Positions 1 through 9,063 of a stretch of 64,000 bases of DNA are shown one piece after another. How positions within the stretch are numbered: the stretch's first letter is position 1; each line of letters opens with the position of its first letter. The translations under genes and the position numbers were made by a program. Below the pieces are notes generated by a model. The model was not told the DNA's origin. It saw only the letters and a program-made list of their open reading frames with translations, and ran no database searches. This stretch comes from Lachnospiraceae bacterium (GTDB lineage Bacteria; Bacillota_A; Clostridia; Lachnospirales; Lachnospiraceae), in NCBI GenBank assembly GCA_016287765.1, contig JAEEWS010000013.1, forward strand, positions 1 through 64,000. The letters run 5' to 3'.

Positions 1-81
1 AATGCGGATTATGCTGCATCGAATGCTTGCTATGAAAAAATAGGATATGTACTAAGAGGAAAATTATGTACGTTAGGATGA
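1..81 (+). CDS. C-terminal end of a GNAT acetyltransferase (cut by window edge)
   Basis: Frame 1 is open from the first base to a TGA at 79-81 and encodes 26 residues. They contain an Asn/Ala-rich turn followed by ACYEKIGYVLRGKL, which is the usual last segment of GCN5-related N-acetyltransferases, where a Tyr in x-x-YEKxGF lies near the acetyl-CoA site. The rest of the gene lies outside the window, so substrate cannot be judged. Its stop overlaps an ATG at 78 (ATGA), which opens a short downstream reading frame. Confidence 0.55.
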   Translation, partial: NADYAASNACYEKIGYVLRGKLCTLG

Positions 82-185
82 AACTTGCTGTATCCACTTA
101 TAATACAGATTATATTTTGGTAAAAGAAGAGAATTTTGAACGTGCGTTATGCGCTTTGAATGTTGAGGGGTATTCAGTCGCATAA
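78..185 (+). pseudogene. Short orphan ORF, possible domain remnant
   Basis: A 35-codon frame starts in an ATGA overlap with the preceding acetyltransferase end and stops at 183-185. The peptide (KLAVSTYNTDYILVKEENF followed by a short helix) has a strand-helix pattern reminiscent of the second half of a small ACT-like regulatory domain, but it is too short to be a complete fold. It may be a translated remnant or simply a coincidental frame. I do not recognise a family with confidence. Confidence 0.25.
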
Positions 186-283
186 ATCCTATTTGCTGGA
201 TAGAGTGATGGTAAATAATTTCGGAAGTTAACTGCCCAGATTATTCAACATGAAATCGACCATTTTGAGGGAATACTGAACTA

Positions 284-625
284 ATGAACATACAGATTTT
301 TGGAACAAAGAAATGCAACGATACAAAGAAAGCGGAGCGCTTCTTTAAGGAGCGTGGCATCAAGTACCAGTTTATCGACATGAAGGAGAAGGGCATGAGT
401 AAGGGGGAGTTCACTTCTGTTGCCCAGGCCAATGGCGGCATTGATGCCATGCTGGATCCAAACTGCAAGGATCAGGATACACTTGCCCTGATTCGGTATA
501 TCGCAGAAGAGGATAAGCTTGAGAAGATTCTGGAGAATCCGCAGGTAATCAAGACGCCTGTTGTCAGAAACGGAAAACAGTCCACCCTCGGCTACCAGCC
601 GGATGTGTGGAAGAAGTGGGAGTAG
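284..625 (+). CDS. ArsC/Spx-family (thioredoxin-fold) protein
   Basis: 113 residues, the normal size of the ArsC family (arsenate reductase, YffB, Spx). The N-terminus IQIFGTKKCNDTKKAERFF is the family's beta strand plus a C-x-x-T active-site loop with Cys11, followed by helix 1. The end RNGKQSTLGYQPDVWKKW matches the family's last strand, where arsenate reductases carry a longer R-P-P loop. A single Cys in CNDT without the classical arsenate-binding arginines argues for a generic thiol-dependent reductase or regulator, and arsenic resistance is unproven. No ars genes are nearby. The next gene follows after 15 bases, so the two are likely co-transcribed. Confidence 0.75.
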   Translation: MNIQIFGTKKCNDTKKAERFFKERGIKYQFIDMKEKGMSKGEFTSVAQANGGIDAMLDPNCKDQDTLALIRYIAEEDKLEKILENPQVIKTPVVRNGKQSTLGYQPDVWKKWE

Positions 626-640
626 ATGAGGTAGTAACAA

Positions 641-1246
641 ATGGCAAGAAAAGCTTTTGTTTACATACATGGCAAAGGTGGTACAGCCTCTGCTTCGGAA
701 TATTTTAAGCCATTTTTCTCGGATTGTGATACCTACGGCTTTGATTATAAATCCGAGAATCCATGGGAAGCGGAAAGTGAGTTTAAAGAGTATTTTACAA
801 AGCTCTCACAGGAATACACATCCATTACTGTTCTTGCATCCAGCTTGGGGGCGTACTTTCTAATGATTTCAGGAACAGGCACGATGATCCGGAAGGCGTT
901 CTTTGTTTCACCGATTGTAGATATGGAACGTCTGATACAGGATATGATGAAGCGTGCGGATATATCGGATGAGGATCTGAGAGCGAAAAGCATAATTCCT
1001 CTTTCCGAAGGCGAAGTCCTCTCTTGGGAATATTTGGTGTGGGTGAGAAAGCATCCGATCGTATGGAATGTACCGACTCATATTCTGTATGGAGAGAAGG
1101 ATCATTTTCAAACAATTGACACGATGAAAAGATTCTCCGAATCGGTAGACGCCGACTTGACGGTAATGCCCAATGGAGAGCACTGGTTCCATACAGATGA
1201 ACAGGACGAATTCAGAAAAAAGTGGCTTAACAGTATTCAAAAATGA
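641..1246 (+). CDS. Small alpha/beta hydrolase
   Basis: 201 residues with an alpha/beta-hydrolase plan. A first strand (AFVYIHGKGG, oxyanion-hole type HG) is followed by a nucleophile elbow ASSLGAYF (Ser in S-x-S-L-G, about residue 67), then YGEKDHF near the end carrying the acid Asp, and finally NGEHWFH supplying the catalytic His. The short length, without a cap domain, suits a carboxylesterase or YqiA/RBBP9-like serine hydrolase. Substrate is unknown. It follows the ArsC-like gene by 15 bases, with a weak purine-rich ribosome site. Confidence 0.75.
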   Translation: MARKAFVYIHGKGGTASASEYFKPFFSDCDTYGFDYKSENPWEAESEFKEYFTKLSQEYTSITVLASSLGAYFLMISGTGTMIRKAFFVSPIVDMERLIQDMMKRADISDEDLRAKSIIPLSEGEVLSWEYLVWVRKHPIVWNVPTHILYGEKDHFQTIDTMKRFSESVDADLTVMPNGEHWFHTDEQDEFRKKWLNSIQK

Positions 1247-1480
1247 AGGTAAGGAGCATCGAAGAAAAAAGATGTTGACAGCATAAATAATGACGAGTAT
1301 ATTATGTTCTAATAATTTGAAAGGAAATCCGGTGACATGATGAAATCATATCTTACCTTTAATACAGTCACTACAAAGCCCGCGTATGAAGCCAACGGGT
1401 TTGTTTCTGTATGCAAGATAAGGTCGGATATAAAGATGGATTCATAAGAAGTATCGGATTCACGTGAAAAGAAATCAGAA
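1247..1480. other. Gene-poor stretch with decayed acetyltransferase-like ORF
   Basis: No intact gene is visible. On the plus strand, an ATG at 1337 opens a 36-codon frame ending at 1447. Its middle (TTKPAYEANGFVSV) resembles the conserved C-terminal A-x-x-x-YExNGF segment of GNAT enzymes. I read it as a possible remnant, like the acetyltransferase end at the left edge. The rest shows nothing recognisable. Confidence 0.3.
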
Positions 1481-1521
1481 GACCTTATCAAGCTTACCGG
1501 AGTTTGATAAGGTCTATTTTT
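1481..1521 (+). terminator. Rho-independent terminator
   Basis: An 11-bp inverted repeat GACCTTATCAA / TTGATAAGGTC (1481-1491 with 1504-1514) encloses a 12-base loop and is followed by TATTTTTATT. It closes plus-strand transcription from the ArsC/hydrolase pair or from the remnant in between. Confidence 0.75.
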
Positions 1522-1642
1522 ATTCAAGGGAGGTATTCATATAAACTTTACGACATGATCTGCTTTTGATCATATTTACTGCGGCCTCTGCTTTGGCAGC
1601 AGGGTTTTGCTCATTTGTTTTGCTTCAATCATTCGATCAAAG

Positions 1643-2602
1643 TTAACCGATCTCGGATCTGATCCGGCGCCGAAACAGAAGATTCAACTCATTCTGCGGA
1701 TCTTGCTGTTCGTATAGTATACGATAGACCACTTCACAGATCGGTAATTCAACCTGATACATTTCTTTTAAAAGCATTAATGCCTTAACTGTATAGTAGC
1801 CTTCAGCCAGTTTTTCGTAAGGAAGACCTGCAACAAACTGCTCACCAAACTGTCTGTTATGCGAATACTTCGAAAAAAGTGTAGCTTCGTAATCACCCAG
1901 ATGACAAAGACCATATGCTGATAATTCATTACCACCCATAGCCTTGATCAATCTTGACACTTCTTTTGTTCCTCGCGCCATCAATGCACCTTTCAGTGAT
2001 GACAAATGAAGTCCGTCAAGCATTCCGGCAGCTATTCCGATAACATTTTTTGCTGCAGCGCCTACCTCATTTCCGATCATATCCTCACCCAGGTAAAAGC
2101 GGATCACATCACTGGAAAACTGGTCGACCAAATACCTTTTTGTTTTCTCATCATAACTGTCGATGACCATACAGTTCGGAATTCCATTATAGAATTCCTG
2201 AACATGTCCCGGACCCAACCAGACAGCAATCGAATTGGAACTGTCCATAACGGACATCACGATCTGCGACAGGCGATTGCCGGTTTCAACTTCTATTCCT
2301 TTCATGCAGAGGATAAATATCTTGTCTTTTAAGTCATATTTTTTCAATTCTTCAAGCAGCTTACGTAAGCCTTGTGAATTGATCGAGATCAAAATAGTGT
2401 CAGCCTGATCTACACAGCTTAAATCCTGTGAAAGTATAATAGACGGCGGAAGCTTGATCTCATCGTTTTCACGATTTTTCAAAAGATCCTCCATATGTTT
2501 TGAGCCGGGTCTTCCATATAATGTAACATCATTACCGATACTGTCTAAGTACCATGCAATAAATGATCCCCATCTGCCACAACCAATCATAACAGCCTTC
2601 AT
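1643..2602 (-). CDS. GpsA-like NAD(P)-dependent dehydrogenase
   Basis: 319 residues. The N-terminus MKAVMIGCGRWGSFIAWYL is a Rossmann G-x-G-x-x-G. LGPGHVQEF corresponds to the SGPSFAxE segment of glycerol-3-phosphate dehydrogenase. GNEVGAAAKNVIGIAAGMLDGL contains the catalytic Lys of the GpsA family (E-x-x-x-A-x-KN), and ALMARGTKEVSRL matches the R-G-x-x-E-x-x-R substrate region. Divergence from housekeeping GpsA (GPGHVQE, CHLGDY) suggests a specialised paralogue acting on a phosphorylated or acyl hydroxy compound. It is the last gene of the 1.6-12 kb minus-strand cluster, but a 102-base gap separates it from the gene upstream, so it may have its own promoter. GpsA-family identity is good; function in the cluster is inference. 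Confidence 0.7.
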   Translation of the reverse strand: MKAVMIGCGRWGSFIAWYLDSIGNDVTLYGRPGSKHMEDLLKNRENDEIKLPPSIILSQDLSCVDQADTILISINSQGLRKLLEELKKYDLKDKIFILCMKGIEVETGNRLSQIVMSVMDSSNSIAVWLGPGHVQEFYNGIPNCMVIDSYDEKTKRYLVDQFSSDVIRFYLGEDMIGNEVGAAAKNVIGIAAGMLDGLHLSSLKGALMARGTKEVSRLIKAMGGNELSAYGLCHLGDYEATLFSKYSHNRQFGEQFVAGLPYEKLAEGYYTVKALMLLKEMYQVELPICEVVYRILYEQQDPQNELNLLFRRRIRSEIG

Positions 2603-2704
2603 GAAAATTCTCCTCTTATATCCTTTGATCAGTTCATAATGTTGTATACAGGTATTGTCGATCTATTACTGATATAAAAGACACAAAGTCGGCAATAAAC
2701 CTGC

Positions 2705-3580
2705 TTACGCCTGCAGGAGGAATTCATCAAAGGTGGCTTTACATTGCTCCTCATTTGAAATACCGGGGATCAGCTCCAAAATCTTTTTGTCACTCACATT
2801 ATTAATATGAGAGCGGATTTTCGGGAATGAATATTTGCCGGGCATATCAAAAGCATCTCCTACAAGAATATATCCATCAACCAAATTGTGCTTTTCTGCT
2901 TTATTAATACTATCTATGATCGTATTTTCACGATAAATCTTATATGCATCCTCTTTAATTCCCCAAGAACCAATGCTGGTGGGATTTAACAGGTTTACCT
3001 TACCGGTGATATAGTCCATTAACGAAGACTTACGATACAGATCAACAAAGAACGGGGCTACACCTATAAGCATAAATGTCTTTCTGTCCGGCTTCATTTT
3101 CCTCAAAGACATATCATATATTACTTTACGTTTCGGAATAGCTATATCTTTCAGTAATTCTTCGTTTCCATTACCGGTTAACAGCTTTGATAAACATACA
3201 AAATTTTCATAGTCACTCTTGCCCGGAAGAAGATCTCTCTTCCATACAATGCATTTGATTTCCGGGAAATAATTTTTTATCCATTCTACCCGATAAATAC
3301 TTGCCATGCAATTGGATATTTCATCCTCTCTTAAAAAAAAGAGAAAATAATCCACTTTGTCCTTCATCTCTAATGCTCTGCCCAAACGATATTTTGAATT
3401 CACACAAATAGAAGGCGGAAATACTTTATTGCTCATTGTGACATATTCTTTTAGTTTATACTTATCATCATCGTTCGCCACGTATTCTACACCGATCAGA
3501 TCAAAGTACTCTTTCCAAAAATCAATGCTTCCAAAACATCCGTTTCCATCAGGTAAACCAATTCTAATTTTTTTTGCCAT
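2705..3580 (-). CDS. Stand-alone DUF2229-like (CoA-activase-related) protein
   Basis: 291 residues. The start IRIGLPDGNGCFGSIDFWKEYF followed by GVEYV, then a PPSICVNSKYRLGRAL segment and VDYFLFF, follows the layout of DUF2229. That region belongs to BadF/HgdC-type activators of 2-hydroxyacyl-CoA dehydratases and their stand-alone relatives (IGIPR... FW..FF..LG, then a conserved Cys before K..GH, then VDYIF). No ASKHA ATPase domain is attached and no dehydratase subunits are adjacent, so it is not a classical activase. Spacing of 19 bases to the gene upstream places it in the biosynthetic operon. It could bind an Fe-S cluster or a CoA/carrier thioester; both ideas are inference. Confidence 0.5.
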   Translation of the reverse strand: MAKKIRIGLPDGNGCFGSIDFWKEYFDLIGVEYVANDDDKYKLKEYVTMSNKVFPPSICVNSKYRLGRALEMKDKVDYFLFFLREDEISNCMASIYRVEWIKNYFPEIKCIVWKRDLLPGKSDYENFVCLSKLLTGNGNEELLKDIAIPKRKVIYDMSLRKMKPDRKTFMLIGVAPFFVDLYRKSSLMDYITGKVNLLNPTSIGSWGIKEDAYKIYRENTIIDSINKAEKHNLVDGYILVGDAFDMPGKYSFPKIRSHINNVSDKKILELIPGISNEEQCKATFDEFLLQA

Positions 3581-3599
3581 TTTTTCTTCCTCCCGAATT

Positions 3600-4568
3600 T
3601 TATAATTTTTCTACCAGTTCCTTGTAACATTCTATCTCTTTCATTTCCAGCACCTGAAGATTGTCGGAAATCTTGCAAAGAAGATCGTTTCTTTTTGTAA
3701 CTGTAAACTTCATCGCCAACAAGAATATCTTATTGGCTAAATGCTCAATTTCACCCATTTTTAACAGGCAATCTGACAATTGATCATGATACAGTTCATT
3801 CATTTTTTCTAAATGAAGAAGCATTACTTTTTTGTGCTCCCAGAGCATACGGAATATACGCAGGTCAAACAGATCTCCTTCTTCTTTTCTTCCCTCGGCT
3901 CTGGCCAAAGAACACTTTCTGATTATCTGATATACTGCGGTTCCATATACCTTATCATCATCGGTTTTCTTGATCCCAAGCAGATAATCTTTTAAGTCTT
4001 GCTTTATCTTTTCCTTATTGATCGTTGCTTTAACGTTTCTAAAGCGAAAACTACAGAAATGAACGGATGGATTTTCTTCAATCTGGCCATACATACCGTC
4101 GACGATTTCCTGAGAGTCGACTTTTGACATCTGCAGTTTCCCCTTTTTCTGGGCCATCACACAAAACTTATCCTCCTCATAACCATATATATATGTATCA
4201 TGTATATAATGCTTTACCTGATATCTTTTTGAATATGAGAGGTAATATTCATCAATATTATACAAGAGCAAATAATTATCCTGATCGATCCTTTCCTTGA
4301 GGAATGCGATAAATTTATCTTTTGCTATGTTTGACAAATGAAACAGATCCATTTCTGCCAATCCATCATCAGCCGGTACATTCCACGAAGAATCTGTAAA
4401 TCCAAGTCCTATCTTTTTCATATAACTTGTATCTGTACAAAAAATGTTATTATAATAATTGTAAAAAGCATCCTTCATATTATCTGATGCACAGATCATT
4501 GCCATTACAAAAGAAGTACTTTGGTATGTTTCTACAGGTGGCATAACTATTGGCAATATTTTTTCCAT
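3600..4568 (-). CDS. BtrH-N-like / peptidase-C39-like cluster protein (copy 2)
   Basis: 322 residues, no signal peptide and no membrane segment. Residues about 88-140 hold the recognisable block: a helix, then LLLYNIDEYYLS, then HYIHDTYIYGY and a strand (DKFCVMA). I know this pattern from unassigned proteins in nonribosomal-peptide clusters of Firmicutes, some of which resemble the N-terminal domain of butirosin protein BtrH, an acyl-carrier-to-amine acyltransferase of papain/C39-like fold. The His-Asp in IHD would fit a catalytic or structural pair. A Cys nucleophile is not obvious (candidates at about residues 27 and 44). The C-terminal 130 residues are helical. It is related to the first gene of the same operon at 11039-11914. 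Gaps are 21 bases upstream and 19 downstream. Family placement is tentative. Confidence 0.5.
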   Translation of the reverse strand: MEKILPIVMPPVETYQSTSFVMAMICASDNMKDAFYNYYNNIFCTDTSYMKKIGLGFTDSSWNVPADDGLAEMDLFHLSNIAKDKFIAFLKERIDQDNYLLLYNIDEYYLSYSKRYQVKHYIHDTYIYGYEEDKFCVMAQKKGKLQMSKVDSQEIVDGMYGQIEENPSVHFCSFRFRNVKATINKEKIKQDLKDYLLGIKKTDDDKVYGTAVYQIIRKCSLARAEGRKEEGDLFDLRIFRMLWEHKKVMLLHLEKMNELYHDQLSDCLLKMGEIEHLANKIFLLAMKFTVTKRNDLLCKISDNLQVLEMKEIECYKELVEKL

Positions 4569-4589
4569 TCTGTCGATATCCCCTCCTTT

Positions 4590-6047
4590 TTAGCGGCTTT
4601 TAATGTGATCCACACAATAATTACGATAAAAGGCTTTGTCGATCTTGCCGTTCACATTGAGCTTTGTCTCAGTGTCAATACGAACAAACAGTTTAGGCAA
4701 ACAGTAATCCGGAACATGTTTTTTTAGATAAAGAAGAACCTCCTTTTCCTGTAAGTTGCTTCGAATTACCGTACACAGGATTTTTCTGTCATTGAATGGG
4801 ATATCGATCGTAACAGAAAAAGATACTCCCGCTAATTGTGACAGCTCAAAGTCGACTATAGACGGTTCAATCCGAAATCCGTTGATCTTTACCTGCTCAT
4901 CTTTTCTTCCGACGTGATAAAACAAGCCATCCTCAACATAACAAATGTCTCCGGATCGATAACTTCGGATACCGTTTTCATCCACGAAAAATCCACCCTG
5001 GTTCTCAGTTCCGTAATATCCCGCGGCCACACAATCCCCCTTAATGATCAATTCATTATCATCACTGAGCTCAAGCTGTATGTTATTCAACGGAGTTCCG
5101 ATAGGGATCTCATCCTGTTCTGAATAAACCTTATTCGGCGGAATGCGATAAAGCGTTGTATCCACACAACACTCTGTAGGGCCATAAACATTAACAATAA
5201 TGATCCGGCTGCCGAACATCTCTCTGCATTCCCTTATTTGCTTTGGATGCAGCTTTTCCCCTCCAAGAATGACAGTTTTGACACAATCTGCATTGATCCT
5301 TTTTAAATCCGCATAAACAGAGCTTATCAAAGAAGGTGTACTATCCAAAACATCGATTTTATTTGTTTGTATGAAAGACAGAAATTTCCTTCCCAGAATT
5401 TTTTCCTTATCACCGCAAATGTACAAAGTATGACCAAAGCAAAGCGCGCAATAAATCTGTTTGACAGAAGCGTCAAAGGAGAAGGGTGCGACCACAGCTA
5501 TATGAAGCTGCCGTCGTTCCTCTATATCGCGGTAAACCCTATCATGTAAACTGTCTATAAGATTCAATAAGTTATGTTGCTCAACCATAACCATTTTGGG
5601 TTCACCTGTCGACCCACTGGTACAGATCATATATGCCTGATCGTTTCCCTGCACACGAGGTTCTTCCGCCGTTATCGAGCGTGCCTCTTCTTTCATATTG
5701 AGGCACTCGTCTATCAATAATTCCTTTTCAATGCCAAGCGTTCGATCGGTAAAAAGATATTTTGCATTTATCTGATCCATTATTTTTTTTATTCTTTCAA
5801 CCGGTGTATGCTCATCCAGGGGCAGATACACTACACCGCAATACATCATAGAAATCATCATGATGACAGCTCGGGCGCTTTTTTTGGAAAAAATTACAAC
5901 ACGATCTCCTTTATTAAGATCTGAAATCCGATTTCTAACCTGCTTACAAAACATGATCAGTTCCAAATAACTGATTGCATATTTTTCGTCAACCAGCGCC
6001 AACTTATCACATTGATGAGCCTCGATCATTCTGTATATATCATTCAT
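4590..6047 (-). CDS. Stand-alone amino-acid adenylation enzyme (NRPS A-domain/DltA type)
   Basis: 485 residues, a full adenylation domain without attached carrier or condensation domain. Core motifs in order: AYMICTSGSTGEPKMV (A3, about residues 138-152), NVYGPTECC (A5), YRSGDICYVEDG (A7), GRKDEQVKINGFRIEP (A8) and NGKIDKAFY (A10) with the catalytic Lys. It should activate an amino or hydroxy acid as AMP ester and load the free carrier protein encoded at 10720-10965. The specificity pocket cannot be read safely by eye. It starts 3 bases after the PaaK-like gene upstream, indicating tight co-expression. DltA (D-Ala ligase) is an alternative, but no dltB/dltD is present. Confidence 0.85.
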   Translation of the reverse strand: MNDIYRMIEAHQCDKLALVDEKYAISYLELIMFCKQVRNRISDLNKGDRVVIFSKKSARAVIMMISMMYCGVVYLPLDEHTPVERIKKIMDQINAKYLFTDRTLGIEKELLIDECLNMKEEARSITAEEPRVQGNDQAYMICTSGSTGEPKMVMVEQHNLLNLIDSLHDRVYRDIEERRQLHIAVVAPFSFDASVKQIYCALCFGHTLYICGDKEKILGRKFLSFIQTNKIDVLDSTPSLISSVYADLKRINADCVKTVILGGEKLHPKQIRECREMFGSRIIIVNVYGPTECCVDTTLYRIPPNKVYSEQDEIPIGTPLNNIQLELSDDNELIIKGDCVAAGYYGTENQGGFFVDENGIRSYRSGDICYVEDGLFYHVGRKDEQVKINGFRIEPSIVDFELSQLAGVSFSVTIDIPFNDRKILCTVIRSNLQEKEVLLYLKKHVPDYCLPKLFVRIDTETKLNVNGKIDKAFYRNYCVDHIKSR

Positions 6048-6050
6048 TTT

Positions 6051-7370
6051 CTATAATCCTATAAAGTATTTAAATTTATTCGTCCCGATTTCCTTCCTTA
6101 TGTCAAATATGTCTTTACAGCAGATCTTAACGTCCTCCCCGATAAAATTCTCAAAATATTGTTTTATATACCGAAAAACATCTTTTTGTTCCTTGACGAT
6201 CCCTAAAACATTTTGCTCAAAATAGATCAAAAAATCAGCATAGTCGTTCTGTTTAACAACATATTCGCATATCTTAAGCTGAAACCTGTCATTCAGAAGG
6301 ATCATCAAGTCGGAAATAATGAACGGTTCATATTTTTTGCCTGCCCGTGTTAAGACATAATCATTACATCTGTACCCATTCAGGGAGATCGTGTAGGCTT
6401 TCTTTTTGACATCCGAATGCGTTACATCCCACTGGGCAAGATCTCCCAGTTTGTATCGAAGTATTGGTATTTCCATTGCTGCCAATGATGTCGCATAAAC
6501 CTGTCTGTTTCCATGTTCATCTTCAAGCAACTCCAAAAATACATTTCTGTTTATGACTTTCATTTTCATGTCTCTATCGGTTATGGCCATAAACTGAACT
6601 TCATTTGAACTGTAAACATTCACAGGTGAACATCCAAATACTTTCTTTATCAGCTCAGCCTGCCAGTCAAACAGTTTTTCGCTATGACATTCAATATACT
6701 CAAACCGGATAGATAGTCCCTGCTGTTCTGCGTATTGTGCAAAACAATAAAGCATAGACGGGGGTCCGGTGATCCAGGTAATAGAATTGGTTAAAATAAA
6801 ATTGGACAGTTTTTGAAAAGATCCTGATGAATATTCCGGCATCATATATTTAAAACCGTATTCATTCTCCTTATGTATTTCAACATTCCCATCTTCATAA
6901 AAATAGTCACGTATTTTTTTGTTTGCAGGCCAGATCCATACGTACTTCCCTTGTGGGAGAGTACCCAGGACATCTTTTCTTGCGAAATTGAATCCGATAT
7001 ATTCACGCAGTAAATCCTTCTTGTCTTTCAATATCTCTAATGGAATTCCGGTTGACCCGCTTGTTACCTTGAGATAAACCCCGTTTTTTTCAAGTACCTT
7101 CCTTTTTTCCCGAATATCTGTTATATCAAGTATTTCCCGTTTGATCGCATCTCTTTTCCGGCGGTTAACGATCATATCGTATTTGTTCAATGAGTATGTC
7201 TTCTTATCCAATGCAGGTATTTTCAAAAAATCTTCATAGGTGTCTATTTCTTCTACATTGATGTTTTCTTTCTCGAATAAGCTGTGGTAATATTCACTTT
7301 GATCTGCCTGTTTCAACACTTTTTTTATAGTACGTATATTATTTTGAAACATTTCATTTTCAAAGCTCAT
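6051..7370 (-). CDS. PaaK-like AMP-forming acyl-CoA ligase/adenylating enzyme
   Basis: 439 residues of the phenylacetate-CoA ligase / coenzyme F390 synthetase branch of ANL enzymes. The phosphate loop is LKVTSGSTGIPLEI at about residues 100-113, and a YSSNEV motif (about residue 250) stands where ANL enzymes have Y-G/S-x-x-E. PILRYKLGDLAQWD corresponds to the family's P-x-x-R-Y-x-x-G-D motif. It activates a carboxylate as adenylate. Here the acceptor could be the free carrier protein, or an amine. The gene overlaps the ABC transporter gene upstream by 11 bases and is followed after 3 bases by the A-domain gene. Two different adenylating enzymes in one operon suggest two building blocks. Confidence 0.8.
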   Translation of the reverse strand: MSFENEMFQNNIRTIKKVLKQADQSEYYHSLFEKENINVEEIDTYEDFLKIPALDKKTYSLNKYDMIVNRRKRDAIKREILDITDIREKRKVLEKNGVYLKVTSGSTGIPLEILKDKKDLLREYIGFNFARKDVLGTLPQGKYVWIWPANKKIRDYFYEDGNVEIHKENEYGFKYMMPEYSSGSFQKLSNFILTNSITWITGPPSMLYCFAQYAEQQGLSIRFEYIECHSEKLFDWQAELIKKVFGCSPVNVYSSNEVQFMAITDRDMKMKVINRNVFLELLEDEHGNRQVYATSLAAMEIPILRYKLGDLAQWDVTHSDVKKKAYTISLNGYRCNDYVLTRAGKKYEPFIISDLMILLNDRFQLKICEYVVKQNDYADFLIYFEQNVLGIVKEQKDVFRYIKQYFENFIGEDVKICCKDIFDIRKEIGTNKFKYFIGL

Positions 7371-9063
7371 TAGCGTATCCCTCTTCGTTATTTTGACCTA
7401 ACCAGGTCTGATAATACCCGGATTCCAGGAAATCATTTTTCGGCAGATCGCATATAACTTCACCGGATTGTATAAAGATTATTCTATTTGCATAGTGGAT
7501 CTCTTTTGCCCTATGCGTAGTAAAAATATATGTATCCAGATAATGAAAGATGTAATCCATCAGATTTTCTGCATTTTCGGTATCCAAAGAAGCTGTCGGT
7601 TCGTCTAATAAATACACTGATTTTTTCATAGAGATAAGTCTTCCGAAGGCAACCCTTTGTTTTTGTCCCCCCGATAGATCGTGGGTATTCTTATCTATGA
7701 TCTCAGCAGCAGTGTTTTCATCAAAGGATGACTTCATCAATATAGAGAGGCTATCCGGGCGACTGTGCTTCTCAAGGGTATTCATGTTGATATTCTTTTC
7801 TACACTTTTTGAAAAAAGCAGATGATCTGCCGGTAAATAAGAAAAAAGATTCTTGACTGCCTGATTGCTGATGTTCTCCAGTTTGTGTTGATCAATAAGC
7901 ACTTCCCCACCGGATATATTTATATTTTTAAGTAATACCTTCAGAAAAGTGGACTTTCCGGAGCCATTTGCCCCAATAATAGCTATTTTATCGTTGCTCC
8001 TGATCTCAATATTCATGTCTTTTATGACCTGTTTATTATCATAATCAACACATAAATGCTTAACACTGATGCATGAATCATCATCCCACTTCAGATCCTG
8101 ATCTCCGCGGTCCGCATTTACGATCAATTCGTTCATCTTCTCAACCGGGACCAACAGATTTGGCAGGGTAGTGATCTGACTTCTTGTTTTCTGGGCAGAA
8201 TCCTTGACATTTGAATACATTTGGTTAATCGTACTGATCCGTCCGGGCGACAACTCATCGTTCTTTTGTTCAACTTGTTTGTAAACAATGCTCTTAAGCA
8301 ATGCCGATATTATTTCTGTAACAGAATGAACTCCTGCATCAAACGCGGTTGTCTTTTTCGTGTTTTTCCAGTATTCATGAACAATAGCATCATTTGCCTC
8401 TAACTCTTTACCGATCTCATCATTCATTACAAGGAATTCTAATTCATTTAATATAAAGCGAAGTTCATTGTCTTTTCGACCTTGAATGGATACCAGCTGT
8501 TCGTTCAAACGAAAATTAACCCTTGTTTGAAGCCAGGCCGCAAAAATATCGATGGTGATCGCGCTCAGAAGAACGATCACAAAAAATGTAAAAAAATCGA
8601 TCGAATAGATCAACAACGCTATTGTACCTACAAGGGGGCCTACAATTCTGAAAATTTTCATCCATAACTGGATCATTCCCCAGGCACCGGAATTTATAAC
8701 ATAAGACATATCTCCTTTCGTGTACTTTTCATTTAATACACGGGGAGAAAGTTTGCATAGTTTTTCCAGGGCATTGCCTTGATAAGCATACATTGTCTCG
8801 ATAACCCAAGCATCAGAATAAACATAAATATAGTAACTCAACATGAACACAGGGATCATTACCAGACATACTGTCAGGGAAATGATCAAAAATTGTTTTC
8901 TGTTGTAGTACGTGTCCAACATGATACGTATAATAAACGGAACCATCAGCGGAGATAATGTTTCATTCAATGCCCGTAAAAAAATCCATTTATATAGATT
9001 TATTTTTCGTTCCGGCAAATGTTCCAGACTTATCTTAAAATCATGAATTATTCTTTTAAACAT
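7360..9063 (-). CDS. ABC exporter half-transporter (permease-ATPase fusion), subunit 2
   Basis: 567 residues. The N-terminal half has about six hydrophobic segments (type IV ABC exporter fold). The C-terminal ATPase has Walker A IGANGSGKSTFLK (about residue 357), signature LSGGQKQRVAFGR, Walker B VYLLDEPTASLD with catalytic Glu, and IFTTHRA as H-loop. It overlaps the partner transporter gene by 8 bases and the PaaK-like gene by 11, so translation is probably coupled. It most likely pairs with the 543-residue half-transporter as a heterodimer exporting the cluster's product or giving self-protection. No peptidase C39 domain is fused to it. Confidence 0.85.
   Translation of the reverse strand: MFKRIIHDFKISLEHLPERKINLYKWIFLRALNETLSPLMVPFIIRIMLDTYYNRKQFLIISLTVCLVMIPVFMLSYYIYVYSDAWVIETMYAYQGNALEKLCKLSPRVLNEKYTKGDMSYVINSGAWGMIQLWMKIFRIVGPLVGTIALLIYSIDFFTFFVIVLLSAITIDIFAAWLQTRVNFRLNEQLVSIQGRKDNELRFILNELEFLVMNDEIGKELEANDAIVHEYWKNTKKTTAFDAGVHSVTEIISALLKSIVYKQVEQKNDELSPGRISTINQMYSNVKDSAQKTRSQITTLPNLLVPVEKMNELIVNADRGDQDLKWDDDSCISVKHLCVDYDNKQVIKDMNIEIRSNDKIAIIGANGSGKSTFLKVLLKNINISGGEVLIDQHKLENISNQAVKNLFSYLPADHLLFSKSVEKNINMNTLEKHSRPDSLSILMKSSFDENTAAEIIDKNTHDLSGGQKQRVAFGRLISMKKSVYLLDEPTASLDTENAENLMDYIFHYLDTYIFTTHRAKEIHYANRIIFIQSGEVICDLPKNDFLESGYYQTWLGQNNEEGYANEL

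Noticed and set aside
284..625. Naming the ArsC-family gene as arsenate reductase
   Set aside because: Only the fold and a single active-site Cys are visible; there are no ars neighbours and the R-P-P substrate loop is not clear.
4590..6047. Assignment of the A-domain gene as dltA
   Set aside because: No dltB, dltC or dltD companions; the carrier, exporters and a second ligase point to secondary metabolism. Not fully excluded.
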